DNA of 64,000 nucleotides from Amycolatopsis sp. MtRt-6 (GTDB taxonomy: Bacteria > Actinomycetota > Actinomycetes > Mycobacteriales > Pseudonocardiaceae): contig NZ_JADWPD010000019.1 in the NCBI RefSeq assembly GCF_017308975.1, positions 1 through 64,000 on the forward strand, given 5' to 3'. The translations under genes and the position numbers were made by a program. Below the pieces are notes generated by a model. It worked only from the letters and a program-made list of their open reading frames with translations, did not search any database and was not told where the DNA came from. Of the stretch, positions 24,642 to 33,416 are shown piece by piece (the first letter of the stretch is position 1; each line of letters begins with the position of its first letter).

Positions 24642-25553
24642 ATGGGGCAGGCGTGGGGTTTCGGCAGGTTCGGCGGGCCCGAGGTGCAGGAGTTGTTCGA
24701 GCGTCCGGATCCCGCTCCCGGTCCCGGTGAGGTGCTGATCCGGGTCGACGTCGCCGGCGTCAACCCGCTCGACCACCTCGTGCGCGCCGGTCTGGTCCCC
24801 GGGCTGGACGGCGGGCGGCCGTTCCCCCGCGTGCTGGGCATGGAAGCGGCCGGAACCGTGCTCGCGCTGGGGGAGGACGTCGACGGGCTCGAGGCCGGGG
24901 ACGCGGTCTTCGGCTTCGCGCTGACGGGTGGCGGCACGTACGCCGAGACGACGGTGCTGTCGGCGCCGAACACCGTACTCGTTCCGGAGGGCCTGTCCGC
25001 GACCGTGGCGGCGACGCTGCCGGTGGCGGGGACGACCGCGGTGGACGCGCTGGACCAGCTCGGCCTCCCGGCCGGCGCCACGATCCTGGTCAACGGGGTG
25101 GGCGGCGGGGTCGGCCTCGCGGTCGCCCGGCTGGCCGCGGCGCGCGGGCTGCGCGTGGTCGGTACCGGCAGTGCCGCCAAGCGCGCGCAGGCCGAAGCGA
25201 TCGGGGTGCGGTTCGTCGACTACACCGCCGAAGACGTCGGTGAGCTGGTTCCGGGCGGCGTCGATGGGATCGTGGACCTGGTCGGCGGGGCCTCGCTGCG
25301 GGCGGTCGCGCCGCTGGCTCGTGAGCCGCGCGACGTCATCGCCGTGGGGGACCAGTCGGTGTCCGAGCTGGGTGGCCGTTTCGTCGAGCGCCGCCTCGGC
25401 CGCGCGAACCTGGAGCGCGCCGCCCGGCTGGCGCTCGACGGTGTTCTCGCGCCGGTGATCACCGCGGTCCACCCGCTGCCGGACGCCCCGGCCGCGCTGG
25501 CCACCGTCGAGAACGGGCATGCCGCGGGCAAGGTCGTCGTCAAGGTGACCTGA
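24642..25553 (+). CDS. NAD(P)-dependent medium-chain oxidoreductase (quinone oxidoreductase-like)
   Basis: This 303-residue protein of the zinc-free MDR family has GEVLIRVDVAGVNPLD near the N-terminus and the nucleotide-binding loop VNGVGGGVGLAVARLAAARG at about residues 150-169. The C-terminal ENGHAAGKVVVKVT is typical. The ATG at 24642 has GGAAGG upstream; an in-frame ATG at 24585 would add 19 residues without family support. It lies downstream of merR in the same direction with about 105 bases between. The substrate is unknown. Confidence 0.85.
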   Translation: MGQAWGFGRFGGPEVQELFERPDPAPGPGEVLIRVDVAGVNPLDHLVRAGLVPGLDGGRPFPRVLGMEAAGTVLALGEDVDGLEAGDAVFGFALTGGGTYAETTVLSAPNTVLVPEGLSATVAATLPVAGTTAVDALDQLGLPAGATILVNGVGGGVGLAVARLAAARGLRVVGTGSAAKRAQAEAIGVRFVDYTAEDVGELVPGGVDGIVDLVGGASLRAVAPLAREPRDVIAVGDQSVSELGGRFVERRLGRANLERAARLALDGVLAPVITAVHPLPDAPAALATVENGHAAGKVVVKVT

Positions 25554-25851
25554 GAAGTTCCGTGCCGAGGCCGGCACGGCCGCCCGGGCAGTGGCCGCGG
25601 CGATCCTCGCGGCGGCCACCGGCGGCGGCTTCGCTCCCGGGCCGGGGCCGGTTCCAGCCGCGGGCGTTCGCGGGCGCTGAGCCAGTTCTCGCTCACCACC
25701 CCGCCAGGACCTCGACCAGCCCGCCACCCGCAGCGGTTTCGAAGTGCGAGGCTCCGACGACCCCGCCTTCGCCGACCGGCGACGGCGGGCGGTCGCCCAG
25801 TGGATGGCGCTCAACCAGCTTTGGGCGATCCGGTGACGGGCTGGGCTCCGC
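25554..25851. other. Intergenic stretch without recognisable gene
   Basis: These 298 bases lie between the convergent MDR and universal stress protein genes. Short open frames exist on both strands but none resembles a protein I know. I see no strong hairpin. Confidence 0.4.
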
Positions 25852-26754
25852 TCAGCTCTTCGTGGGTGGGTGCACGACCGCGACCGGGCAGGGGGCGTGG
25901 TAGACCATCGCGTGGCTGACCGAGCCGAGCAGCAGCCTGCCGAGGGTGCCGCGGCCGTGGCTGCCGACGACCAGCAGCGCGGCGCCGTCGGCGGTGTCCA
26001 GCAGTGCTCGGGCGGGCCGGTCGATGCTGACGGTCCGGCGGACGACGACTTCGGGATGCCGCTCGGAATGACTCGCCAGGGCATCGGCGAGCACCCGCTG
26101 CCCGCGCCGGCTGGTGTCCTGCCAGTCCTCCGCCCAGCCGCTGACGGGTTCCGCGACATGCATCGGCAGATCGGCCCAGGCGTGCACGGCCAGCAGTTCG
26201 CGGTGGTGCCGGTCGGCGAAGTCGTAGGCGAAGGCGATGGCCGCGGAGCTGATGTCCGACCCGTCGACGCCGACCACGACCGGCCCGCTCTCGGCGTAGG
26301 AGTCGGTGGATCGGACCACGACGACCGGTCGCGCGCAGGAGTGCAGGAGCTCGGCTGCTGTCGAGCCGAGCACGACCCGCGGCAGCGCGCCTTGCCCGGA
26401 TGCCCCGATCACCAGCAGTTCCGCCTGCTCAGCCGCCCGGGTCAGCGCTTCGCCGGTCCGGCCCGATTCGACGCTGGTTCGCACGGTCAGCTCCGGCCGG
26501 GACTTGCCGAGTTCCTCGGCGATGTCGGCGAGGAGGGCTTCGGCGTGCGTGCGGGCGGTCAGTTGCTGTTCCGCCTCCTCCGTGCCGGGAACGAGATGCG
26601 GTCCGGGCGGCGGCCAGTGGACGACCTGGACCACGGCCAGCGCGCAGCCGCGGCTGCCGGCCTCCTCTGCCGCCCAGTCCACCGCGGCCCGGGCCTGCTC
26701 GGACCCGTCGTGACCGGCCACGACCCAACGCTGTGCTGTGGGCGCTTCGGACAT
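25852..26754 (-). CDS. Tandem-domain universal stress protein
   Basis: This 300-residue protein has two UspA domains. Each has a Walker-like ATP-binding motif: GASGQGALPRVVLGS in the first and GSHGRGTLGRLLLGS in the second, so both are of the ATP-binding type. Tandem Usp proteins respond to hypoxia, starvation and redox stress in actinobacteria. The ATG at 26754 has GGAGG at good spacing; the longer open frame to 26838 is not supported. It stands alone. Confidence 0.9.
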   Translation of the reverse strand: MSEAPTAQRWVVAGHDGSEQARAAVDWAAEEAGSRGCALAVVQVVHWPPPGPHLVPGTEEAEQQLTARTHAEALLADIAEELGKSRPELTVRTSVESGRTGEALTRAAEQAELLVIGASGQGALPRVVLGSTAAELLHSCARPVVVVRSTDSYAESGPVVVGVDGSDISSAAIAFAYDFADRHHRELLAVHAWADLPMHVAEPVSGWAEDWQDTSRRGQRVLADALASHSERHPEVVVRRTVSIDRPARALLDTADGAALLVVGSHGRGTLGRLLLGSVSHAMVYHAPCPVAVVHPPTKS

Positions 26755-27033
26755 CGCGCAACCTCCAGTCCCGCCGCCTGGTGGACCCCGCGCCCGCCAA
26801 GCCCGTGACAACCGGCTACCCGCTGGGCGGTGTGCCAATCGTGGCAGCGGCGTGGCGCGCCGATCCCGCCCACGTCCTCACCGGCGAACCCGAACCCGAC
26901 CTGCCACGCGGTGTCCGGCCCACGGGGCGCGGCCCGGCCGTCCACGCCGGGTGAGTGATCTTGTGGCTGACATTCCGATCGGGGCGGGCGCGGGTATGAC
27001 AGGCTGGGAGCCACCATCGCCGAAAGGAACCCG

Positions 27034-27333
27034 ATGCACCGGCTCACCGTGCTCTATCCGCCGCCCGCCGACGAAGCCCACTTCCGTGCCTACTACGTCG
27101 GCACCCACCTGCCGCTCGCGGCGAAGCTGCCCGGGCTCGTGCAGTCGCAGTACTCCTTCGACGTGGCCTCGCTCGGCGGGAAGCCCCGGTATTTCGCCGT
27201 GTTCCACGCCGACTTCGAGTCGGCCGAAGCCATGGCCGCCGCGCTGGGGTCCGAAGAGGGCAAGGCGGTGGCCGCGGATGTGCCGAACTACGCGACCGGT
27301 GGGGTCGAGATGATTCACTACCCGCTCAGCTGA
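27034..27333 (+). CDS. EthD-family small protein
   Basis: This 99-residue protein is of the EthD dimeric alpha+beta-barrel family: LTVLYPPPADEAHFRAYY, HLPLAAKLPGL and a C-terminal MIHYPLS. EthD itself belongs to an ETBE-degradation cluster, and most homologues have no proven role. AAAGGAA precedes the ATG. The spacing to its neighbours suggests a single-gene unit. Confidence 0.8.
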   Translation: MHRLTVLYPPPADEAHFRAYYVGTHLPLAAKLPGLVQSQYSFDVASLGGKPRYFAVFHADFESAEAMAAALGSEEGKAVAADVPNYATGGVEMIHYPLS

Positions 27334-27366
27334 GCTCGGGGGATCGGGAAACCGGACCGGACCGTC

Positions 27367-27465
27367 CTTTCGCGACGGTTCGACGCGGCCACCGTCGTCG
27401 GCGACCTTCGCACCTTCTTCGCGAGCGGCGTCACCCGGCCGGTGGCTTGGCGCCGCGCCCAGCTG
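27367..27465 (+). pseudogene. Aldehyde dehydrogenase N-terminal scar
   Basis: One frame reads VVGDLRTFFASGVTRPVAWR and RAQL. This closely follows the start of class 3-type aldehyde dehydrogenases (LR--F-SG-TRP--WR--QL). It has no start codon in place and stops being ALDH-like after about 30 codons, 27 bases before the response regulator stop. It is probably the residue of a deletion. Confidence 0.45.
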
Positions 27466-27491
27466 ACCGACAGCACGGCCGGCCGAGGCGG

Positions 27492-28094
27492 TCACAGCCA
27501 GTCGTGCTCGTGGGCGTAGCGGGCCGCTTCGTGGCGGGTGCGGGTCTGGGTCTTCTGCATCGCGTTGGACAGGTAGTTGCGCACCGTGCCCTCGGCCAGG
27601 TGCAGCCGGCCCGCGATCTCGGCCACCGAATACCCCTCGCGCGTCGCGCGCAGGACGTCGAGCTCGCGTTCGGTCAGGGGGCAGTCGTCGACGACGGCGA
27701 GGGCCGAGACGTCCGGGTCGATCCAGCGCTTGCCCGCGCGCAGGGTCTGGATCACCGCGGTGATGTGCGCGGGTTCCGCGGCCTTGCTGACGAACCCCTG
27801 GACGCCCAGCTTCAGCGCCTGCCGCAGCACGCCGGGGCGGGCGTGCCGGGTCAGCATGAGGATCACCTGCTCCGGCCGTGCCCGCCGGATTTCCGCGACC
27901 GCGCCGAGACCGTCCACTGTGGGCATTTCGAGGTCGATGACGAGCACGTCGGGCCGATGCCGCAGGGTGGCCGCCACCGCCTGCTCGCCGTCCTCGGCTT
28001 CGGCGAGCACGGTGATCCCGCCCTCCAGCGGCAGCAGCGCCGCCAAGGCCTTGCGCAGCAGGGCTTCGTCGTCGGCGAGCACCACGGTCGTCAT
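27492..28094 (-). CDS. NarL/LuxR-type response regulator (DesR-like)
   Basis: This 200-residue protein has a receiver domain with the acidic pair ADDE, the phospho-acceptor Asp in VLVIDLEMP (about residue 54) and the conserved Lys in SKAA. The C-terminal LuxR helix-turn-helix reads LTERELDVLRATREGYSVAE and GTVRNYLSNAMQK. Its ATG overlaps the stop of the sensor kinase gene. The DesKR-like pair lies divergent from an ABC-2 transporter, the most likely target. Confidence 0.9.
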   Translation of the reverse strand: MTTVVLADDEALLRKALAALLPLEGGITVLAEAEDGEQAVAATLRHRPDVLVIDLEMPTVDGLGAVAEIRRARPEQVILMLTRHARPGVLRQALKLGVQGFVSKAAEPAHITAVIQTLRAGKRWIDPDVSALAVVDDCPLTERELDVLRATREGYSVAEIAGRLHLAEGTVRNYLSNAMQKTQTRTRHEAARYAHEHDWL

Positions 28095-29224
28095 CGGACG
28101 GCTCCGGCGAGCTCCGGGAACGCCACCGCCGTCAGGAACCGGCCGTCCTCGTGCGACACCTCGAGCTCTCCTCCGTGCTCCGCCAGCCGTTGCCGCAACG
28201 CCGAGAGCCCGCCGAGCGGGCCCGGCTCCGCCGCGCCGTCGTTGACGATCGCGATGCCGGTGCGGCCGAGCGTGATCCGCACGTGCCGGGCTTCGGCGTG
28301 GCGCAGGATGTTCGTCGTCGTCTCGCGCAGGACCTGGCCGAGCAGCTCGCCGACGCGGGCGTCCGGCTCGGCCTCCCGTTCGAGGCGCACGTGGATGCCC
28401 GCGGCCTCGAACAGGTTCTTCGCGTTCTCCAGCTCCGCGGTCAGGTTGAGCCGCCGCTGGGCGTAGGCGAGCTCCCTGGTCTGGACGATCGTGTCACCGA
28501 CGAGCGTGTGCACCTCCCGCAGCTCCTCCCGCGCGCGGCCGGGGTCGGCGTCCAGGAGCTTCTCCGCGAGCGCCACCTTCAGCTTCACCACGTGCAGCGT
28601 GTGCCCCTGGATGTCGTGCAGGTCGCTCGCGAAGCGGACGCGTTCCCGGGCGACGGCCAGTTCCGCCTCTCGCTCGCGCGCCTGCTCGAGTTCCGCGACC
28701 AGGTCGAACAACCGCTGGGTGGCGAACATGAACCCGGCCGAGAGCAGCACGGCGATCGCCGGGACGGCGACGTACTGCAGCAGCCGCGGCCCGGTGCGAT
28801 CGGGGTGCACGAGCACGTTCGGCAGGCCCAGGACCGCGACCAGCGCGGCGAGCCCGAAGAGGGCCGCGAGCCGGTGGCGGCGCAGCGGCGGGATGAGGAA
28901 CGACCCGACGACGGACACGCCGTAGAACGCGGCGGTGTCGTTCGTCAGCGCGCCGGCCAGCCAGACCACCGCGGTGACGGCCAGGCTCGGCCGCGCGACG
29001 CGGAGGTAGTCGCCTGCCGTCCAGCGTTCGGCCGTCGCCAGCGCCGCGACGAGCCCGATGACCTGGATGCCGGCGTGCCACCAGGTCCGGGCGGTGAGTG
29101 CCAGCAGCAGCACGCCGACGAACGCCAGCGGCGGCACCGTCGTGATGAGGTTCAGCCGGCGCAGCCGCTCCTGCACCGCCCCGCCGGTCCAGGAGCTCCT
29201 GCGCGCGATCTTCGGTACCTCCAC
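28091..29224 (-). CDS. Sensor histidine kinase, DesK/NarX type
   Basis: This 377-residue kinase has about five N-terminal membrane segments, a HisKA_3 dimerisation domain with the phospho-acceptor histidine in FASDLHDIQGHTL (about residues 200-212) and a degenerate HATPase domain near the C-terminus (TTTNILRHAEARHVRI). A coiled-coil linker (EQAREREAELAVARERV) precedes the histidine. GTG at 29224 was kept although its ribosome-binding site is weak. The signal is unknown; membrane state is common for this class. Confidence 0.88.
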   Translation of the reverse strand: MEVPKIARRSSWTGGAVQERLRRLNLITTVPPLAFVGVLLLALTARTWWHAGIQVIGLVAALATAERWTAGDYLRVARPSLAVTAVVWLAGALTNDTAAFYGVSVVGSFLIPPLRRHRLAALFGLAALVAVLGLPNVLVHPDRTGPRLLQYVAVPAIAVLLSAGFMFATQRLFDLVAELEQAREREAELAVARERVRFASDLHDIQGHTLHVVKLKVALAEKLLDADPGRAREELREVHTLVGDTIVQTRELAYAQRRLNLTAELENAKNLFEAAGIHVRLEREAEPDARVGELLGQVLRETTTNILRHAEARHVRITLGRTGIAIVNDGAAEPGPLGGLSALRQRLAEHGGELEVSHEDGRFLTAVAFPELAGAVR

Positions 29225-29258
29225 GGGCCGAGCGTATCGGCCTGGGCCGGCCGCACCA

Positions 29259-29273
29259 GTGACACCGCGTCAC
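29259..29273. promoter_or_regulatory. GTGAC-N5-GTCAC dyad between kinase and ABC genes
   Basis: This perfect 5+5 inverted repeat lies in the 108-base divergent region between the two-component genes and the ABC transporter. A NarL-type regulator site is plausible here. It is 35 bases from the kinase start and 60 from the ABC start. Confidence 0.45.
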
Positions 29274-29332
29274 ATCTTGGCATGACGTCGGCACACTGCC
29301 GGGCGCGCGCCGATCCCGCTGGAATTCGGGGC

Positions 29333-30217
29333 ATGTCCACGACACCGGTCATCGACGTCGATCGCCTGAACCTCACCTACGGCGGGTTCGCCGCCGTGAA
29401 GGACCTCTCGTTCCAGGTGGAACGCGGAGAGCTGTACGCCCTGCTCGGCACCAACGGCGCCGGGAAGACCTCGACCCTGGAAACGGTCGAAGGCCACCGC
29501 GCGCCGACCTCGGGCGCCGTGCGGGTGTTCGGGAAGGACCCCCGCGACCGCGCCGCCGTCCGCCCGCGGATGGGGATCATGCTGCAGGAGAGCGGGTTCT
29601 CGCCCGACCTGACCGTCGCCGAGACCGTCCGGCTGATCGGGCGGCTCACCGAACGGTCCGACGACGCCGGGCGCGTGCTCGGCGTCGTCGACCTCACCCG
29701 CAAGGCCGGGACGAAGGTGGGGCAGCTCTCCGGCGGTGAGAAGCGGCGGCTGGACTTCGCCACGGCCGTCTACGGCACGCCCGAGCTGGTCTTCCTCGAC
29801 GAACCCACCACCGGCCTGGACATCCAGTCCCGCGACGCGCTGTGGGACGCGGTGGACCGGCTGCGCGAGGACGGCGCGACCGTCGTCCTGACCACCCACT
29901 ACCTCGAAGAGGCCCAGCAGCGCGCCGACCGCATCGGGCTGATGCACCAGGGCGCCCTCCACCGCGAGGGCACCGTCGCCGAGCTGACGCGAACCCTGCC
30001 GTCGACCATCCACTTCGGACTGCCGCCGCGCGCGCCGGCCCCGCCGTTGCTGGCTTCGCGGGACGCGGACGGCACGTTCCTCGTCGAGACCTTCGAGCTG
30101 CAGAAGGACCTGCACTCACTGCTCGGCTGGGCCCAGGACCACGCCGTCCGGCTGCAGGACCTGCAGGCCGGACCGACGCGCCTCGACGACGTCTTCCGCG
30201 CCATCGAACCCGCCTGA
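29333..30217 (+). CDS. ABC transporter ATP-binding protein (drug-exporter type)
   Basis: This 294-residue ATPase shows Walker A LGTNGAGKTST, signature LSGGEKRRLD, Walker B ELVFLDEPTTGLD and the switch histidine in VLTTHYLEEA. The form is the DrrA/CcmA-like daunorubicin-resistance group. It is translated with the ABC-2 permease 12 bases downstream. ATG at 29333 was chosen as the family-like start. It probably exports a drug or lipid and is induced by the adjacent two-component system. Confidence 0.9.
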   Translation: MSTTPVIDVDRLNLTYGGFAAVKDLSFQVERGELYALLGTNGAGKTSTLETVEGHRAPTSGAVRVFGKDPRDRAAVRPRMGIMLQESGFSPDLTVAETVRLIGRLTERSDDAGRVLGVVDLTRKAGTKVGQLSGGEKRRLDFATAVYGTPELVFLDEPTTGLDIQSRDALWDAVDRLREDGATVVLTTHYLEEAQQRADRIGLMHQGALHREGTVAELTRTLPSTIHFGLPPRAPAPPLLASRDADGTFLVETFELQKDLHSLLGWAQDHAVRLQDLQAGPTRLDDVFRAIEPA

Positions 30218-30229
30218 GAAGGGAACTCC

Positions 30230-30949
30230 ATGCTCACGATCGCTCGTGGCGAGCTGATCCAGATCTTCCGCAACCGCCTGGTGCTGGTCACCGCCCTGGT
30301 GCTGCCGGCCGCGCTGAGCGCGTTCTTCATCACGAAGCGCGACGCCTTCACCGAAATGGGCAGTCTCGGCTACATCGCCACCCTCGTCCTGTTTTTCGTG
30401 GCGAGCATCGGCCTGTACACGACGTCGGTGACCACGCTGGCCGCCCGCCGCCAGAACCTGTTCCTCAAGCGCCTGCGCTCCACCGCGGCGGGGGACGCGG
30501 GCATCCTCGCCGGGCTGCTGCTGCCGGTCACCGTGCTGTCGGTGGCGCAGCTCGCCGTCATCCTCGGCGCGCTGGCCGCGGTCGCCGGCACGCCGGCGGA
30601 TCCGCTGCTGCTGGTCGCGGCGGCGGTGTCCGTGGTGGCCATGATGGCCGCGCTGGGACTGGCCACGGCCGGCCTGACGAACTCGCCCGAGCACGCGCAG
30701 GTGACGACGCTGCCGGTCAGCGTCGGCGTGCTCGCCGTGTCGGGCTGGGTCGGGCTCACCGGCACCGGCGACCTGACGCTGCTCAAGCGCCTGCTGCCCG
30801 GGGGTTCGGCGACCGAGCTGGTGCTGAACGCCTGGAACGGCGGCGTCCCGCTCGCCGATTCGCTCGTCCTCTTCGGCCCCACCCTGGCCTGGGTCGCCGT
30901 CGCCGTCGCGCTCGCCACGCGGCTCTTCCGCTGGGAACCGCGCCGCTGA
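30230..30949 (+). CDS. ABC-2 type permease
   Basis: This 239-residue integral membrane protein has six predicted helices in the ABC-2 pattern, with RGELIQIFRNRLVLV at the N-terminus and KRLRSTAAGDAGILAGLLLP after the second helix. It forms the membrane half of the exporter with the preceding ATPase. GAAGG precedes the ATG. Confidence 0.88.
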   Translation: MLTIARGELIQIFRNRLVLVTALVLPAALSAFFITKRDAFTEMGSLGYIATLVLFFVASIGLYTTSVTTLAARRQNLFLKRLRSTAAGDAGILAGLLLPVTVLSVAQLAVILGALAAVAGTPADPLLLVAAAVSVVAMMAALGLATAGLTNSPEHAQVTTLPVSVGVLAVSGWVGLTGTGDLTLLKRLLPGGSATELVLNAWNGGVPLADSLVLFGPTLAWVAVAVALATRLFRWEPRR

Positions 30950-30975
30950 ACCGCGGCCGGACGAAAGGATCAACG

Positions 30976-32451
30976 ATGCTGCGCGAAGCCCTGCTCACCG
31001 CCGCGGTCGCCGTGCTCGGCGCGACGGCCGCGCCCCCGGCGGCCGCCACGACCGGCCTCCCCTGGGGACCGTGTCCGGCCGGCGCCTTCCCGGTCCCGGA
31101 CCTGCAGTGCACGACGATGCGGGTGCCGCTGGACTACCGCGACCCGGGCGGCCGGACGATCGACGTCGCCGTGTCGCGCCTGCCGAGCAAGCACCCGGAG
31201 AAGCGGCGAGGCGTGCTGTTCACCAACCCGGGTGGCCCCGGCGGCGTAGGCCTGGACTACCCGCAGTTGCTGAAGTACCTGAAGCTGCCGGAGAGTGTGC
31301 TGGACACCTACGACGTGATCGGGTTCGACCCGCGGGGCGTCGGCCGCAGCACGCCGGTGACGTGCGACCTCACCCCGGCGCAGCTGGCGATCGGCAACCT
31401 GCCCTACGCCCACGGCCCGGCCGACGTCGTGAAGCAGGCGAAGCTGGCGAAAACCGAGGCACAGCAGTGCCGGGACGCCGCGACGGGGTCGATGCTGCCC
31501 TACGTCACCACCGCGAACACCGCGCGGGACATGGACCGCATCCGGGCGGCGCTCGGCGAGTCCACGCTGTCCTACCTCGGTGGTTCCTACGGCACGTACC
31601 TGGGCGCGGTGTACACGACGATGTTCCCGGACCGAAGTGACCGCATCGTGCTGGACAGCAACCTCGGCCCGGGCGGCTACGACATCACGGCGATGCGCGC
31701 GTTCGCCCGGGGCATGGAAGACCGCTTCCCGGACTTCGCGAAGTTCGCCGCGGCACACCCGGAGTACGGCTTGGGCCGCACGCCGGCCCAGGTGACGGCC
31801 AAGTTCCACGAGCTGGCGGCACGCCTCGACCGTGCCCCGGTGGCGGACGTGACGGGCTCGATCTTCCGCGGCCTGACATTCGGTGGCCTGTACGCGACGG
31901 ACCTGGCACCGCTGGCCTCGGACTGGCAGGCCCTCGACAACGGGCGGCCGCCGCAGCCGGCCACCTTGCCGGGCTCGGTGGAGAACGTGTTCGCGGCCCG
32001 GTTCGCGGTCATCTGCGGCGATTCGGCGTGGCCGCGGTCGGTGGGGACGTACCAGGTGAACGTGGCGGTCGACCGCGTCCGCTACCCGCTGCTCGGCGCG
32101 GCCGCGGCGAACATCTCGGCGTGCGCCTACTGGGCGCCCCCGAAGGAGCCGCCGGTGCGGATCACCGGCCGCGGCCCGGCGAATGTCCTGCTGGTGCAGA
32201 ACGAACGCGACCCGGCGACGCCACTGGTGAACGCCCTCGAGCTGCGCTCGGCGTTCGGCGAGCGAGCCAGGATGGTGACCGTCGACCAGGGCGGCCACGG
32301 CGTCTACCCGGGGGCCAACCAGTGCGGCAACACGGCGGTGACGAACTTCCTGGTGACCGGGGAGCGGCCCGCGCACGACGCGCGCTGCGCGGCTCAGGCC
32401 CCGGCGCCCGGGGAAAACGACGGCGGCAGCCTGCGCTTTTTCCGGAGTTAG
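30976..32451 (+). CDS. Secreted alpha/beta hydrolase, tripeptidyl aminopeptidase (SlpD/TAP) type
   Basis: This 491-residue protein has a Sec signal peptide (residues of about 1-25, ending AAPPAAA) and a large S33-type alpha/beta hydrolase fold. NPGGPGGVGLDY marks the oxyanion region, GGSYGTYLG the nucleophile serine, NERDPATP the acid and QGGHGVYP the histidine. TAP proteases of Streptomyces remove tripeptides from secreted proteins. GAAAGGA precedes the ATG, and 26 bases separate it from the permease, so it may be in the exporter operon. Confidence 0.85.
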   Translation: MLREALLTAAVAVLGATAAPPAAATTGLPWGPCPAGAFPVPDLQCTTMRVPLDYRDPGGRTIDVAVSRLPSKHPEKRRGVLFTNPGGPGGVGLDYPQLLKYLKLPESVLDTYDVIGFDPRGVGRSTPVTCDLTPAQLAIGNLPYAHGPADVVKQAKLAKTEAQQCRDAATGSMLPYVTTANTARDMDRIRAALGESTLSYLGGSYGTYLGAVYTTMFPDRSDRIVLDSNLGPGGYDITAMRAFARGMEDRFPDFAKFAAAHPEYGLGRTPAQVTAKFHELAARLDRAPVADVTGSIFRGLTFGGLYATDLAPLASDWQALDNGRPPQPATLPGSVENVFAARFAVICGDSAWPRSVGTYQVNVAVDRVRYPLLGAAAANISACAYWAPPKEPPVRITGRGPANVLLVQNERDPATPLVNALELRSAFGERARMVTVDQGGHGVYPGANQCGNTAVTNFLVTGERPAHDARCAAQAPAPGENDGGSLRFFRS

Positions 32452-32484
32452 GCTGGTTGTCGTCGGGTCCTTGCCGGTGGCCGC

Positions 32485-33298
32485 TTGAGCTGCGACGTCC
32501 GCCTCTTCCCGGCAGAGGAGCTCGGCTGCGTCCACCCGCACCGCGGCCGGCCCGCGGGAGCGCTGCTGGCGGAGCTGTCCGGCGCGGACCTGTCGATCCG
32601 GCAACTGTTCGAGGCGCCCACCCCGGCCCGCCTGCCGGCGGTGCTCGACGCCGGCTCTCCCGCGGGGGACCCGTTCGCCGTGGTGCTCCCGCTGCGCGCG
32701 CACGGCACCGGGGACCCGCTGTTCTGCCTGCCGCCGCTGACCGGGCTGACCTGGCGGTACGCCGGCCTGCTGCGCACGCTGGGCGGACGGCCGGTGTACG
32801 GGCTGCAGTGCCGCGGGCTGCGCGGAGAGGGCGGGCTGGCCGGATCGCTCGACGAGCTGGTGGCCGGTTTCGCCGCCGAGATCCGGCGGCTGCGCCTGCA
32901 CGGGCCGTACCACCTGTCCGGCTGCGCGTTCGGCGCGCCGAACGCGCACGCCGTGGCGACGGCGCTGCAGACGCGGGGAGGAGGTGCCCTTGCTGGTGGT
33001 GGACCCGCCGGCGAGGCTGCCCCACGCGATCGCGCTCGACGAAATGCGCGGGCTGCTCGCCGAGCACTACCCCGGCACCCTGGCGCAGTTCGGCGAGCCC
33101 GGCCTGACCGCCGTCACCGAGGTGGCGGCCACGAACGCCCGGCTGGCCGCGGAGTTCACACCCGGCCCCTACCGCGGCGAGCTGCTCTTCTGCGGCGGCC
33201 CGGAGAGCGACCCGACGCCGTGGAAGGCCCTCGCGGACGGCGGCGTGAGTGCCACACGCTGCCGTTCGCCCACGTCGAGGTGGCCGGCCCGGCGGTAA
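32485..33298 (+). pseudogene. NRPS carrier/thioesterase relic
   Basis: The remains of an NRPS terminal module are visible. LSIRQLFEAPTPARLPAVLD is the end of a carrier domain, but its phosphopantetheine-serine half is missing. A type I thioesterase follows (LFCLPPLTGLTWRYAGLL, GPYHLSGCAFGAPNAHAVA). The nucleophile elbow reads GCAFGA, so the catalytic serine is lost. Near 32980, in a run of Gs, the frame shifts and continues as EEVPLLVVDPPARLPHAI. The rest of the synthetase is absent. This is a dead end-piece of a deleted cluster. Confidence 0.65.
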
Positions 33299-33416
33299 CG
33301 TTTGCCGATCATGGGGATATATCCGGTATGGCTGGGGAGCACCGGGGTTGTCGTCTGGGTGGGGTTCCTCGTGCTCGACCGCACCGGCGAGCAGAACTGA
33401 ACTGACAACCGAACAC

